The notes: a model not told the origin generated them from the sequence alone. DNA of 64,000 bases from an uncultured Roseibium sp. (GCF_947494555.1 NZ_CANLVF010000002.1:992001-1056000); one strand, 5' to 3'; shown: positions 52,143 through 61,353, counted from the first letter of the stretch. Made by a program: numbers and translations.

Positions 52143-52284
52143 TGGTTTACTCCTTGAATACTGCCAAATTCAGGCTTGAAACGAAGTCCGCAAATTGTTG
52201 CAGAGCGACTTTAGCGAACCTGACCCAGCACCCTGAATTCCGGCCATGTAGGTGTTAGCGATTCATCTGAGGAAACGATGGACC

Positions 52285-52548
52285 ATGAAGCGCAGATTCA
52301 GCGACGAGCAGATCATCGGAATTATCAAGGAATACGAAGCCGGGATGAAGGCTTCTGACATTTGCCAGAAGTATGGCATCAGCGATGCGACCTTCTACAA
52401 GTACAAAGCCAAATTTGTCGGCATGAACGTGTCAGATGCTAAGAAGCTGCGATCTCTGGAAGACGAGAATGCCCGGCTCAAGCGAATGCTGGCGGAGGCG
52501 ATGCTCGACAATGCCGCACTCAAAGATCTTGCGACAAAAAACTACTGA
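52285..52548 (+). mobile_element. IS3-family OrfA (transposase HTH subunit)
   Basis: 87-aa OrfA of an IS3 element of the IS407-like group: RRFSDEQIIGIIKEYEAGMK, ICQKYGISDATFYKYKAKF (helix-turn-helix) and DENARLKRMLAEAMLDNAAL (leucine-zipper-like) ending KDLATKNY. The reading frame is intact. OrfB after it is broken and truncated, so the element cannot move on its own. The left IS end should lie between 52190 and 52280; the right end is lost. Confidence 0.88.
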
Positions 52549-55500
52549 CGCCTGACGTAAAGCGCCGTGCTGTGCGGGACGTTATGGACCGGCATGGCCA
52601 GAGCGATGCCATTGGCCGGCAGGCGATTGCCTGCAATCGCTGAGAGGCGTCGAGCATGCCGTCTTGCGGGCCTGGACCGCTCAACGTTCCAGTACCGGAA
52701 ACAGGATCAGGGTGACGCGGCCTTGCGCACGAGGCTGCGGAAGTTGGCGACCGAACGCCGCTGGTTTGGGTTCGAAGGCTGTTGTCATCATTGTAAATCG
52801 TCAAAGTGGAATTGGTTGACCCGTCCGAGGCAACCGTGATCGCATGCTCTTCGCGTATGTCATCATCGCCGTCGCCATCAAGATCACGCAGGATCGTCTT
52901 GGTCCGTCCATCCGCGCTGACATCTTCCTGAACGCCGGCACGCAACGAGCCGTCGCGGTTGGTCGTCGCAACGGTTTCCGTGCGGCTGTCATCTGCATGC
53001 ACCGTCACCGTGTGGGTCACGATGGTCTCGTCCAGACTGTCGCCGTCGGCGTCAGTACCGTCGGTGCGGACAGAACCGTCGCTCGTAACGGTTTCGGAGC
53101 GGCTGGTGATCACAGAGCCGTCCTGCGCCAGATCACTGACAACAATCGTCCAACTGCCACCGAGGTGTTCGGTGCGCACCTCGCGCTGGTCGTACCAGCC
53201 GCCGCCCATCAGATCGCGCTCGATGGTCTCAATCTTGTCGCCGGTTCCAGCGTCCACGCTCGTCGTGGTCACGATGCGTGTCTCAAGCACCGCCGTCGCC
53301 GCGTTGCTGCCGGAAAGGTTCGTTTCCGTTTCCGTTCGGCTCTGGTCCGGATTGACCACTGTCACGATCGTCTGGATCCGGTCGACAACCCCATCGCCAT
53401 TGTCGTCATAGCGGTTGGTGATATTCAGCCCGTCCGTGCTGGTGACCGAGTGGATCTCATAGGCCTTGCTGCCGTCCGCCGCATAGGCGGTTGAGGTCAG
53501 CACGCGGTTGCCGCTGCCATCCGTCGTTTCCACCTGCTCAACCCGATGCCCCTGGGCCTCCGAGGCCAGCAACATGTCACCGACAGTACCGGTGGTCCCA
53601 TCAGAACGGGTGAACGTCGTCTTGCCGGTGATCACCGAGCCGTCGGAAAGCTCGATGTTGGTCGCATCCGCCGTCAGGTCCAGTGCGGTAATGCCTAGCT
53701 CGGCCAGGGTCTTCGATACGATCGACCCGTCCGCATTGGTCACCATCAGCTTGAACTTGGAAAAATCCGCATCGCCGGCATCCAGAACGCCGTCGCTGTT
53801 CGTGTCGAACACGGAAGCAATGGCTTCAAGATCGCTCGTTGCCGTTGGGTCCCACTCGGTGAAGATAAACTGCCGCTTTTCCGTGATCTCGTTGCGGCCA
53901 TCCGGGTCGAAATACAGGACCCCGTCGCCCTCGCCCGCCCAGGCCGTGCGGCGCAGGAAGCCGTCACCTTCTGAATCAAGGAAGACGGTCGACCGGTCCA
54001 GCGCCGTGACCTCAAGACCGTCACCATCAAGATCAAGAAGAACAGGCTTGCCCTGACCACCACCATTGCCGCCAGACTCGCCGTCGCTTTTGTTGTTTCC
54101 GTACTTGCCTTCGTGTTCCGCGCGGTTGTGCTCGCGTGCGCTGACTTCACCATCATTGTCGTAATCACCAAGACCACCACTGCCGATGCCCGTCTCACGC
54201 GAACGCGTCGTGTCAACCGTCGAACTTTCGGAGTCGCGACCGGAATTCTGGTTGGAGCCGGGAGCAGCGCGCTCACCTTCTCTAATGCTTTTTGCAAACC
54301 TTGCTTCTTGCTTCGAAAATGCTCTTGGATCAGAGATCGCTTCTGGGAGAATACCATTAACACTTCTATGAAGCGTGTGTTCACGCCAAGAAGCATAATA
54401 GATATCAGAGTTGCTAAACCCGCCGTCCCTTGCCATGCCAAAAGCAAGTGACTCCCCATGAGCGCTTGGCGTGTCTCGATAACTGCTAGGTAGGCCAAGT
54501 CGATAGCCAAGGACGTCTTCTCCATTGAGCGATTGATGCCTTCCGTCGATCAGTTCGACAGTCGCATTCCCGTCCCGAGTCAGCCAGTTGGCATACTCAA
54601 AACCACTACCATCACTCCAGGAATCGTTGTGCACGCGCACACCGCCAGCGACATAGGTATGGAAATCCTCAACCTCAAAATTGTAGGTTTTCCAGCCCTT
54701 CTTGTAGACCGGCTTCAGTGCAAGGTTGCCGTTTTCCGGATAAACATACCCTTCGGCCTGCTCAAACATATCAGCGGTTTCGGAAGAATAGACGATACGC
54801 TCAGAAGTAACTTCTGCTTCGGAGCCGTCAGCAAGCACAACCGTGCCGCGCCCACCCGAAACAAGGCTCTCAATTTCCTTAAAACCACCTTGCGCCGCAA
54901 GAAACTGATGACCGGGTGTAGTCACAAGCTCCTTTTTCTCACCACCTTCAATCCAGGTCAGGCGCAACCATTCTTCTGTAACATTTGTGAATGTGCGGAC
55001 GACTTTATTTAAGACAAGCTCACCACGCCCCCCTCCCACGAAAGGATCGAATGCAAGTATAGTATCGCCAGTTTTTATGTGCTCAATTGCCTTCTCTGCG
55101 CCTCCAAACAGAGAAATCGGCGTCCCACTGACAAAGCACTTCCTTGTAGTAAAAACTTCAATATTCTTAATAATGTCGTCCACTAATAGATTGTCAGTCA
55201 GAAATGATCTTGACATTTCGACTGCCATTGGGCCTGAAATAATCCAAGTATATTCGAACTCAAAAGCTCCATTACGAAGCACTTTCTTATCCATGCTTCG
55301 TACAAGATACACTTTGGTTCCTGGGTCGCCGGGAAGTGAACCGAATGGCACTGCCATTCCACCGCCAACAAACTTTCCTTTCTTTATTAATTGACCTTCA
55401 ACAGCAATACTTAACTTACCCAGATGTTCGTAGTGACCGACACTAATCCCTCCCTCAAAATCTAGTCCGCCAAAGTTGCCAATACCAATTCCAGCACCGA

Positions 55501-55819
55501 ATGTAATAGCAGCATACGGTTCAAACTTTGGGACTATTGCGACACCAGGCGCTACCCCAACCATTAGCCGCTCAAAAAAATTCATACTCGAATAGTCTGG
55601 GTGACTGACTTCCAAACGCGCTGAGGTTCCAGCAGAGAATGTGACTTCAATAAAGTCTGGCGAACCTAGTACTTCAGCGACTGGAAAGGGCGTATTTTCT
55701 GACAAGGCACGAAGCAATTTTTGTGCGCCTGGTGTATTTATTGGTATTTGCCTAGCAATGCCGACACCTAAGGAAATATCTCCCGTAGTTTCCGAAACCC
55801 TGCTCGTATAACCTGTCAT
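52520..55819 (-). CDS. large PT-HINT/calcium-binding-type exoprotein, 3' end replaced by IS DNA
   Basis: About 1099 codons. Residues 1-225 are Gly-rich and unrecognised. A HINT (Hedgehog/intein-type) domain runs from Cys228 (RKCFVSGTPISLFGG) through TTPGHQFLAAQGG to DFHTYVAGGVRVHN near 398, with the nucleophile Cys and terminal His-Asn intact, so self-cleavage is likely. Then comes a region with SAHGESLAFGMARDG, a hydrophilic linker, PVLLDLDGDGLEVT and Asp-rich Ca-binding-like repeats (FDTNSDGVLDAGD, DDNGDGVVD, RDLDGDGDDD). From about 52780 to the stop the frame is antisense IS3 DNA, so the original C-terminus is lost. ATG 55819 is used; no signal peptide is evident. Confidence 0.75.
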   Translation of the reverse strand: MTGYTSRVSETTGDISLGVGIARQIPINTPGAQKLLRALSENTPFPVAEVLGSPDFIEVTFSAGTSARLEVSHPDYSSMNFFERLMVGVAPGVAIVPKFEPYAAITFGAGIGIGNFGGLDFEGGISVGHYEHLGKLSIAVEGQLIKKGKFVGGGMAVPFGSLPGDPGTKVYLVRSMDKKVLRNGAFEFEYTWIISGPMAVEMSRSFLTDNLLVDDIIKNIEVFTTRKCFVSGTPISLFGGAEKAIEHIKTGDTILAFDPFVGGGRGELVLNKVVRTFTNVTEEWLRLTWIEGGEKKELVTTPGHQFLAAQGGFKEIESLVSGGRGTVVLADGSEAEVTSERIVYSSETADMFEQAEGYVYPENGNLALKPVYKKGWKTYNFEVEDFHTYVAGGVRVHNDSWSDGSGFEYANWLTRDGNATVELIDGRHQSLNGEDVLGYRLGLPSSYRDTPSAHGESLAFGMARDGGFSNSDIYYASWREHTLHRSVNGILPEAISDPRAFSKQEARFAKSIREGERAAPGSNQNSGRDSESSTVDTTRSRETGIGSGGLGDYDNDGEVSAREHNRAEHEGKYGNNKSDGESGGNGGGQGKPVLLDLDGDGLEVTALDRSTVFLDSEGDGFLRRTAWAGEGDGVLYFDPDGRNEITEKRQFIFTEWDPTATSDLEAIASVFDTNSDGVLDAGDADFSKFKLMVTNADGSIVSKTLAELGITALDLTADATNIELSDGSVITGKTTFTRSDGTTGTVGDMLLASEAQGHRVEQVETTDGSGNRVLTSTAYAADGSKAYEIHSVTSTDGLNITNRYDDNGDGVVDRIQTIVTVVNPDQSRTETETNLSGSNAATAVLETRIVTTTSVDAGTGDKIETIERDLMGGGWYDQREVRTEHLGGSWTIVVSDLAQDGSVITSRSETVTSDGSVRTDGTDADGDSLDETIVTHTVTVHADDSRTETVATTNRDGSLRAGVQEDVSADGRTKTILRDLDGDGDDDIREEHAITVASDGSTNSTLTIYNDDNSLRTQTSGVRSPTSAASCARPRHPDPVSGTGTLSGPGPQDGMLDASQRLQAIACRPMASLWPCRSITSRTARRFTSGVSSFLSQDL
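52549..52780 (+). pseudogene. IS3-family OrfB, frameshifted and truncated
   Basis: Starts LTPDVKRRAVRDVMDRHGQS in one frame, stops, then continues in another with ERRRACRLAGLDRSTFQYRK and LRTRLRKLATERRWFGFE, the N-terminal helix-turn-helix part of OrfB. The match ends at about 52780, before the DDE core, exactly where the antisense exoprotein sequence begins. The rest of OrfB was deleted along with the 3' end of that exoprotein gene. Confidence 0.78.
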
Positions 55820-55913
55820 TCTGCCCACCGTATTGGATTGGATTTAAATGAATTACACTTCGCTCAAAATCGAATAATCCAAATTCTCGAAAATATTAAA
55901 TAGTATTTACCGC

Positions 55914-56207
55914 CTATTTTTTAAGAATTCTCGCTAGAAAATCAAAAAACAACAAAGAGAGGAAAGAAATAATTGTAATTACACTCACAATCAAGGAAGC
56001 ATTGTATGATAGTTCAGAAACTTCAATGTATTCCTCCCCGTTCTTTAAGTAAAAACCACCTCCATCGGAGTATCCGTTCAGCGCCACACCACCAAGTAAA
56101 AAATACAAAACAACGAAAACAAAGAAGCAAAATATGGAAATAAATAACAAGTAGGCACTCATGTTACTGAATAATTTTTGCAAAAAAACAACCATGTGAA
56201 CTCGCAT
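55914..56207 (-). CDS. small two-span membrane protein, unrecognised
   Basis: 97 aa, AT-rich codons. Two hydrophobic segments (AYLLFISIFCFFVFVVLYFL and ASLIVSVITIISFLSLLFF) flank a short loop with GYSDGGGFYLKNGEEYIEVS. The C-terminus is basic (ARILKK). It lies upstream of the HINT exoprotein on the same strand with a 95-base gap. It could be an immunity or accessory protein of that locus, or an unrelated orphan. Nothing in the sequence settles this. Confidence 0.6.
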   Translation of the reverse strand: MRVHMVVFLQKLFSNMSAYLLFISIFCFFVFVVLYFLLGGVALNGYSDGGGFYLKNGEEYIEVSELSYNASLIVSVITIISFLSLLFFDFLARILKK

Positions 56208-56322
56208 TCAGAAGAAGAAATACTTTCAATCCAGCTTCTTTATCTTCATCCCATCCAAAGTGTAATGGAAGCTACAGAATACAGTCCAAACCAACCCCAT
56301 TGAACACAATTTTTGCAAGAGT

Positions 56323-56847
56323 CTAAGTTACCTCAACATAATTCCCCCCAACCGTCTTCAGACCACACCGCCTAAAGAACTGGTCACTCTCCGCCGCGCT
56401 GATGCCATTGGTAACGTGCACCAGGATATGGCTGCAATTCCGCTCCTTTGCCCATTGCCGGATAGCCTGCATCAGCCGGAGGGCGACCTTGCCTGCCAGC
56501 ATCGTTCCAGAGAGAGAACTGTCGTAATAGAGCCCGGTTACGGAGCAGACGAGCGCGCCTTCACCCAGGAAGTACTCACCGGCATTGAGCGAGGCAAAGC
56601 CGACCGGCTTTTCTTCCTCATTGAGCGTCGCGAGCAGCAACCCGTGCTGATCCGGCTGCCGGACGACCTTGTCGAATAGGGCGCGCGCCTTGCGCTCGGA
56701 AAACGGAATGTCGCGGAAGATGGTTCTATTGTGGGCGTCCCTGACGAGGTCAAAGGCGGCATTGAAATCCGCCTCGCTATCCCGCGCGAGCCGAACCAAG
56801 ATGCGGCCTGAATTGCGCGTGGCGTCCGGCTGTTTGGACCCGGACAT
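56323..56847 (-). CDS. GNAT-like acetyltransferase
   Basis: About 174 aa. ILVRLARDSEADFNAAFDLV opens the domain, then FRDIPFSERKARALFDKVV, KPVGFASLNAGEYFLGEGAL, YDSSLSGTMLAGKVALRLMQ (acetyl-CoA loop region, weak Q-x-x-G pattern) and FFRRCGLKTVGGNYVEV. ATG 56847 has AGGA 6 bases upstream; the frame extends to an ATG at 56994 that would add 49 hydrophilic residues. Normal GC content contrasts with the AT-rich neighbours on both sides. Confidence 0.75.
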   Translation of the reverse strand: MSGSKQPDATRNSGRILVRLARDSEADFNAAFDLVRDAHNRTIFRDIPFSERKARALFDKVVRQPDQHGLLLATLNEEEKPVGFASLNAGEYFLGEGALVCSVTGLYYDSSLSGTMLAGKVALRLMQAIRQWAKERNCSHILVHVTNGISAAESDQFFRRCGLKTVGGNYVEVT

Positions 56848-57147
56848 ATCGCTTCCTCGCACAACGTTTGTCGGCACAGTTTCGCCCGCTCCGCCGGACG
56901 CAATCTGCTCGCGCCCGGAGAGATCAGAATTGCTTCTGTCCACCTTGCCCCATTCCCCAATTTGACCGGCAAAAGCACGCTGCCTCATGCGCACTTAAAA
57001 CGGTCAGGGCTGCCTGGCGGCAACCCAAGATAAGTTAACAAAACCTTAGCAATAGTACTAAGTGACGTGCAACCGAATTTATTCGATTTCCGGTTGAATT
57101 TTGAACTTCCGCAGCGTTCTCAATCGGGTATCCGAACAAATCGCGCC

Positions 57148-57330
57148 TCACGCCGTGTCACTGGTTGCAAGGCCTCTGATGATTTCGCGTTGCCGCTCAC
57201 GCGGCACCGGCATGTAAGCGGTAACTGTTGTTGCCAGATGCTCATGGCCCATGTTCTGGGACCAGGCCTTGCGCTGTTCGATTGTGGCGCAGATCTTGTC
57301 CATCATCATAGCATGGGTTTTACGCAGCCA
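57148..57330 (-). pseudogene. tyrosine recombinase C-terminal remnant
   Basis: LWLRKTHAMMMDKICATIEQ, RKAWSQNMGHEHLATTVTAY and MPVPRERQREIIRGLA match the end of a phage/ICE-type integrase: the KAWSQNxGHE box with its catalytic His, then the T-x-Y box with the catalytic Tyr. No upstream catalytic boxes remain. It lies about 1.5 kb from the 3' end of tRNA-Ser, a usual integrase target. Confidence 0.7.
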
Positions 57331-57539
57331 AAGTAGTGAGCAATTGAAAAGCCTTTTCGCACTGAACCTATTTTTTGGAAATTCCCCGAATAGAACCAAC
57401 AGGACCACAAAAAAATATTGGTAGGAAAGTTAAGACTTGGAGTGATTTTAGCGCCTTCAATTTTAATCGTTGGAGCTTGACCATTGAAAAGGTCAAATCT
57501 CCCGATTACCAGATCCTTTCTCTTTATCAATCTTCAACT

Positions 57540-57785
57540 TTACCGATCCGATTTCGAGATTTTACGGCTGCAAATATGCCCCGTAATAAGCGTTATCAAA
57601 ATTACTGAGATCTCAGTAAATAACGGTATAGACATAAAAATAATCATCCTAACAATTAATAAGTAAATTATCAATACCGCAATGCAAATGAATAATACTT
57701 TAAGGAAATTTAACACAGGTAATCTCATTTTTCTACTTTGGAAATCCAGCCTCCTCAAGGCACAACGCTTAATTGAGACTGCCAT
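57540..57785 (-). CDS. possible small membrane protein
   Basis: 81 codons if started at ATG 57785, or 62 from ATG 57728. Two hydrophobic spans (VLFICIAVLIIYLLIVRMII and LFTEISVILITLITGHIC) sit in AT-rich DNA. There is no clear ribosome site. It is divergent from the unrecognised gene at 57789 with almost no gap. Layout resembles the membrane protein at 55914, but there is no convincing sequence similarity. Confidence 0.35.
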   Translation of the reverse strand: MAVSIKRCALRRLDFQSRKMRLPVLNFLKVLFICIAVLIIYLLIVRMIIFMSIPLFTEISVILITLITGHICSRKISKSDR

Positions 57786-57788
57786 GTA

Positions 57789-58421
57789 ATGGATTTCAAA
57801 AAAAGTATCCGATTTTTTCTAGGGTTCGCAGAATTCCTCAATCCCCGCTTCGAACCAAACAACGTTACACACACTGGACCAAGTCAGTCGCGGACGTCCA
57901 CACCGAGGTCACGTTGGGTCGCACTCCACACGTTCACAGATAAAGATACAGGTAAATTTTGCAGCTATAATGCCAGCAAAGTTTGGAGCAAACCCGCGAA
58001 AAGAGACGAGAGTTCCAAACATTCATCTAGACGTGAGGATGTAGTGTTAGAGATTAAGTCAATAGATATGACCTGCTCAACAGAAAGAGGTCAATTGTAT
58101 TTTAACGCCGCGGACCTTCCTGAATTAGATAAGGGAATTATCACAGTAACACTAGATATTGGAGATGAACACGAAGAGGCATCTTCTCTCTTTTCGTTTT
58201 ATATCGTAATCGGTGAAGATCAAGAAGCAAAACAAATGTACGAGAGTTATGTTTCTGACAATTATCCGGCAGTGTACTTTTGTAATTTTAGTAAATCATC
58301 AATCACTGATACAATAAGCGAAAGATTTAAAGATGCGAACAAAGGTAACTTTGAAGACAGCTTACCATTTTTGAGGAAATTATTTTTATGGGAATTCGAG
58401 GGTGAGAAAATTCTGGACTAG
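57789..58421 (+). CDS. hypothetical protein, AT-rich orphan
   Basis: 210 aa, no recognised domain. An N-terminal FKKSIRFFLGFAEFLNPRF precedes a Ser/Arg-rich linker, then an apparently soluble domain with WVALHTFTDKDTGKFCSYNA, YFNAADLPELDKGIITVTLD and FSFYIVIGEDQEAKQMYESY, ending FLRKLFLWEFEGEKILD. Base composition is much more AT-rich than the surrounding backbone, indicating transfer. It lies in the island between the integrase remnant and tRNA-Ser. No function is proposed. Confidence 0.6.
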   Translation: MDFKKSIRFFLGFAEFLNPRFEPNNVTHTGPSQSRTSTPRSRWVALHTFTDKDTGKFCSYNASKVWSKPAKRDESSKHSSRREDVVLEIKSIDMTCSTERGQLYFNAADLPELDKGIITVTLDIGDEHEEASSLFSFYIVIGEDQEAKQMYESYVSDNYPAVYFCNFSKSSITDTISERFKDANKGNFEDSLPFLRKLFLWEFEGEKILD

Positions 58422-58820
58422 ATTTTGAATAAGCATTTGCCCGTATGTGCACTATTGAAAGTTGAATTTGTCGCACGTGAAGAAACCGCAGGCTACTGAT
58501 TTGCATTGATTTGAAGCCTTTTCGGGTACTAGTTGTTGCAAGTTTTCTGCTTCAGACGAGCATTTCCTTGCAACTTTACCCAGCGACCTGGCTCGAGTCC
58601 GTCTTTAGTGAGACGCACCATTTTTTCTATTGAGTGTTTCTTGTAGGTCGGTAGGGACAGCGTGCTGATAATAATAGCGCGCTCCGATCTTGTTTAGACG
58701 CTTCAAACCTATTCCCCTTGGGCGAAATCCAAACTGTATTCCACCAGGTTCCATCAGGAAATCGACCAAAACTCCAGGGTTTCCGGCAATTGTTTGATAT
58801 AGGAAGGAAAATTAGGTAGA
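58422..58820. other. intergenic stretch at island/tRNA border
   Basis: About 400 bases between the orphan gene and the 3' end of tRNA-Ser. No open frame with support and no repeat of the tRNA 3' end was noticed here. Composition moves from AT-rich toward backbone values. Confidence 0.45.
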
Positions 58821-58910
58821 TGGCGGAGAGGAAGGGATTCGAACCCTCGAGACGGTTGCCCGCCTACTCCCTTAGCAGGGGAGCGCCTTCGACCACTCGG
58901 CCACCTCTCC
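58821..58910 (-). tRNA. tRNA-Ser(GCU)
   Basis: Read on the minus strand the gene begins GGAGAGGTGGCCGAGTGGTC and ends CTCTCCGCCA, with the CCA encoded. Acceptor GGAGAGG pairs with CCTCTCC. The anticodon arm has loop TGCTAAG with anticodon GCT (complement at 58874-58876). A long variable arm and T arm GGGTTCGAATCCC follow, as expected for a class II serine tRNA. Its 3' end faces the island DNA at 52-58 kb. Confidence 0.97.
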
Positions 58911-59254
58911 GGCTCGACCCGTGTACGAACAAAAGCCATCAAGTTCAAGGCGTAATTTTTGCCGCGATAACTTTTTCCACGTCGTGCGATCAGGTTGCCG
59001 ATCGTCAACGCGCAGGGCGCGCGGTTCCACAAACGCGGTTTTCAGTGAGTGCGTGGATATTTCCATGCGGGCCCAAAGCGGCTTAGGGTATCCATGTTGC
59101 AGCCCTGCCAACGCCGCTAAAGCACACGGGCGGTGGGCTCGGTCAGCTCCCGCCGTCGCGGGGCAGGTTCCGCGCGCGGCAGCCGGCTTCACGCTGCCGC
59201 GTCAGAACAAATGCAAGGGTTCAGGTGCCGTCGGGCCGGCGGCCCTTGACCCCA
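58911..59254. other. GC-rich non-coding stretch with a hairpin
   Basis: About 340 bases between tRNA-Ser and the Sel1 gene. A perfect 8-bp stem GCGGCAGC (59176-59183)/GCTGCCGC (59193-59200) with a 9-base loop is the main feature; no T-run follows on either strand. No protein is supported. It could encode a structured RNA or the end of the Sel1 transcript, but I cannot identify one. Confidence 0.4.
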
Positions 59255-59524
59255 TCAATGCATCGACAGCCATTCACGCGCGGAGCGCTGTGCTTCGGCG
59301 ATCTCGGACGGGCTCATTTCGCCGGAAATTTCCTTGCGGTACTGGGCGGCGTCCTTGTTGCCTTTCAAGGCGGCGATGTTGAACCATTTATGAGCTGTCA
59401 CCAGGTCGGTCGCGCCATTGCGGCCACAGGCGCTGTCCAGACCCATCTGGAACAGGATGTCAGCAGTAACGGGCTTTTCGCCCATGGCGGCCATATCAGC
59501 CGAATGAATTTCAAAACGAGCCAT
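59255..59524 (-). CDS. Sel1-like repeat protein
   Basis: 89-aa protein with one Sel1-type helical repeat: FQMGLDSACGRNGATDLVTA, HKWFNIAALKGNKDAAQYRK, then IAEAQRSAREWL. Such small Sel1 proteins are common in Hyphomicrobiales and of unknown role, probably protein-protein interaction in the cytoplasm. Single-gene unit with its promoter on the right. Confidence 0.85.
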   Translation of the reverse strand: MARFEIHSADMAAMGEKPVTADILFQMGLDSACGRNGATDLVTAHKWFNIAALKGNKDAAQYRKEISGEMSPSEIAEAQRSAREWLSMH

Positions 59525-59852
59525 AACGCTCCCCTTTCGTCCTCTGTTAGACTTCCCCAGAAACGCAAGTATTTGCGAATTTTTCCCCGGCGTTTCTTGA
59601 GGTCTACTTCAACAGGAGCAGTTAAACGGCTCGTAAAAAAACAGGTTTAACGCAAAGCGAACAAAACTTTAAACAAGTCTGAAATTTACACTGTGGTAAG
59701 CATGAGAGGGCGATTTCCTCAAATATTTCAAGCAAATTACCCCGGAAATTCACTGACCGCATAAACGCTCTGTTCACCAAGCCGAGAGTTTGGTTTTCTG
59801 GTTGAGCGCAGCAGAGGCCATTCCAACCCCATTCAAGAGACGGAGCCGGAAA

Positions 59853-60620
59853 GTGTCAGAAAATGTCATCGTCTTTCTTCACGGAACCAATGCCGCTTCC
59901 TGGACGCTGGACCCGATCCGCCACTTTTTCGAGGCTGAAGGCTATGCGTGTCACAGCCCTGTCTATCGTTTCCACGACCTTGCGGAGGGAGACCAGCGGA
60001 CACGGGCGCTGAAAGGCACAAGCATTGCCGATTATGTCGAGGACATTGCCGCCTTCATCACGAAGCTCGACCGCAAGCCCATCGTAATCGGGCATTCCCT
60101 TGGAGGCCTGATTGCGCAGCTGCTGTCCGCGCGCGGGCTGATAGAGGCAGGCGTTCTCATCAACAGCAGCATCATCAATGGAACGGTCCCGACCACGGAG
60201 ATGGAACGTGCTCTTGGGAAGATGTTCATGTCAGCCGGTCCCTTCTGGGAAGATGTCCCCGGACAGGATTTCGACTTGCTGGCGGCATACGGGCTCAACA
60301 CGATGCCGGTGGAACAGCAGCACGAGATCTGCAACCGGCTCGGCACAGAAAGCGGACAGGTGCTCTTTGAACTTTTCTTCTGGATGTACGACGTCAATCA
60401 GACGACCAGGGTAGACTTTACCCGTGCAACTGCGCCCCTGCTGTTTCTCTCTGGGAGCGAAGACAAGGTTGTGCCGCCGACAACAGCCAAGACGATGGCG
60501 GATCGCTACGGTGCACAGGCGACCTTCGTCGAGGTTCCTGGAAGATGTCACTATATGAAGCTGGAAGAAGGGCGCGAAAAGCTCGCACAACACTGCCTGG
60601 AGTGGATCCGCGCGCTTTGA
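59853..60620 (+). CDS. alpha/beta hydrolase
   Basis: About 255 aa. VIVFLHGTNAASWTLDPI gives the oxyanion HG motif, VIGHSLGGLIAQLL the nucleophile elbow with Ser, LLFLSGSEDKVVPP the acid Asp and VPGRCHYMKLEEG the catalytic His. It hydrolyses an ester or amide of unknown identity. GTG 59853 is chosen because GGAG lies 7 bases upstream; the frame is open to TTG 59790 with no better site. No signal peptide. Confidence 0.87.
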   Translation: MSENVIVFLHGTNAASWTLDPIRHFFEAEGYACHSPVYRFHDLAEGDQRTRALKGTSIADYVEDIAAFITKLDRKPIVIGHSLGGLIAQLLSARGLIEAGVLINSSIINGTVPTTEMERALGKMFMSAGPFWEDVPGQDFDLLAAYGLNTMPVEQQHEICNRLGTESGQVLFELFFWMYDVNQTTRVDFTRATAPLLFLSGSEDKVVPPTTAKTMADRYGAQATFVEVPGRCHYMKLEEGREKLAQHCLEWIRAL

Positions 60621-60849
60621 CGTAAGCCGAAATTCTCCTCCCGCAGACGATCCGGGCCAGTGACCTCACGAAAAAAGCCGATCACGCGACCTTAGGTGAC
60701 GGGTTTTCAAGTCCAGATCCCCCCGCGATTTGGCCCTACCCCGTCGCATCGTAAAGGCCGAAAGTGTGGCGTAATCGGTCCTGCAGATGCGGCGGGGTTT
60801 TGTTTTGAGATGGCGCGCGTGTGCTCGCGGCGAGCTCAATATTCCTAAA

Positions 60850-61353
60850 TCAGAGCAGCATTTTCTTGTAGCCGAGATGGCTTTGGTCATAGCCGAGCCG
60901 CCGATAGAAGGGGTGCGAGCCTTCGCGTTCGCGGTTCGATGTCAGCTGCAGCATGCAGGCATTGGCTTGGCGCGCGAGGTCTTCAGCGTGCGCCATCATC
61001 TTGCGGCCAACACCCTTGCCGCGCTGATCAGCGCGCACATGAACGCTTTCAAGTTCGACGCGCGGCCGGCCCATGAAGGCCATCCCCTTCAAAAAGTGGA
61101 TCTGATATGTGCCGACAACCTCGTCTGCCTCGTTGAGCGCAACATAAATATCAACCTCCGGAGCTGCGATGAGGGCATCGAGAGCAAACCGGTAATCCTG
61201 CCAGTCGTCGAATTCCCTGTCCTTGCGCACGCTCGTCGCACCGGCGTTGATGATTGCCACGATTTCGCGGAGATGGCTGACCGCCGCTTTTTCGATTCGG
61301 ATCTCAGGTTCCACTGTGCGCACCAATTTCCCTTGAAGAACAATGGACTGCAC
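60850..61353 (-). CDS. GNAT-family N-acetyltransferase
   Basis: 167-aa acetyltransferase: IRIEKAAVSHLREIVAIINA at the start, VELESVHVRADQRGKGVGRK with the acetyl-CoA pyrophosphate loop (RGKGVG), and REREGSHPFYRRLGYDQSHL at the end. It resembles stand-alone GNATs that acetylate amines or toxic amino acids. Single minus-strand gene; the substrate is unknown. Confidence 0.88.
   Translation of the reverse strand: MQSIVLQGKLVRTVEPEIRIEKAAVSHLREIVAIINAGATSVRKDREFDDWQDYRFALDALIAAPEVDIYVALNEADEVVGTYQIHFLKGMAFMGRPRVELESVHVRADQRGKGVGRKMMAHAEDLARQANACMLQLTSNREREGSHPFYRRLGYDQSHLGYKKMLL

Noticed and set aside
52520..52780. Last 87 codons of the HINT exoprotein frame as a real C-terminus
   Set aside because: This stretch is the antisense of IS3 OrfA/OrfB, so it is an accidental read-through and not a native domain.
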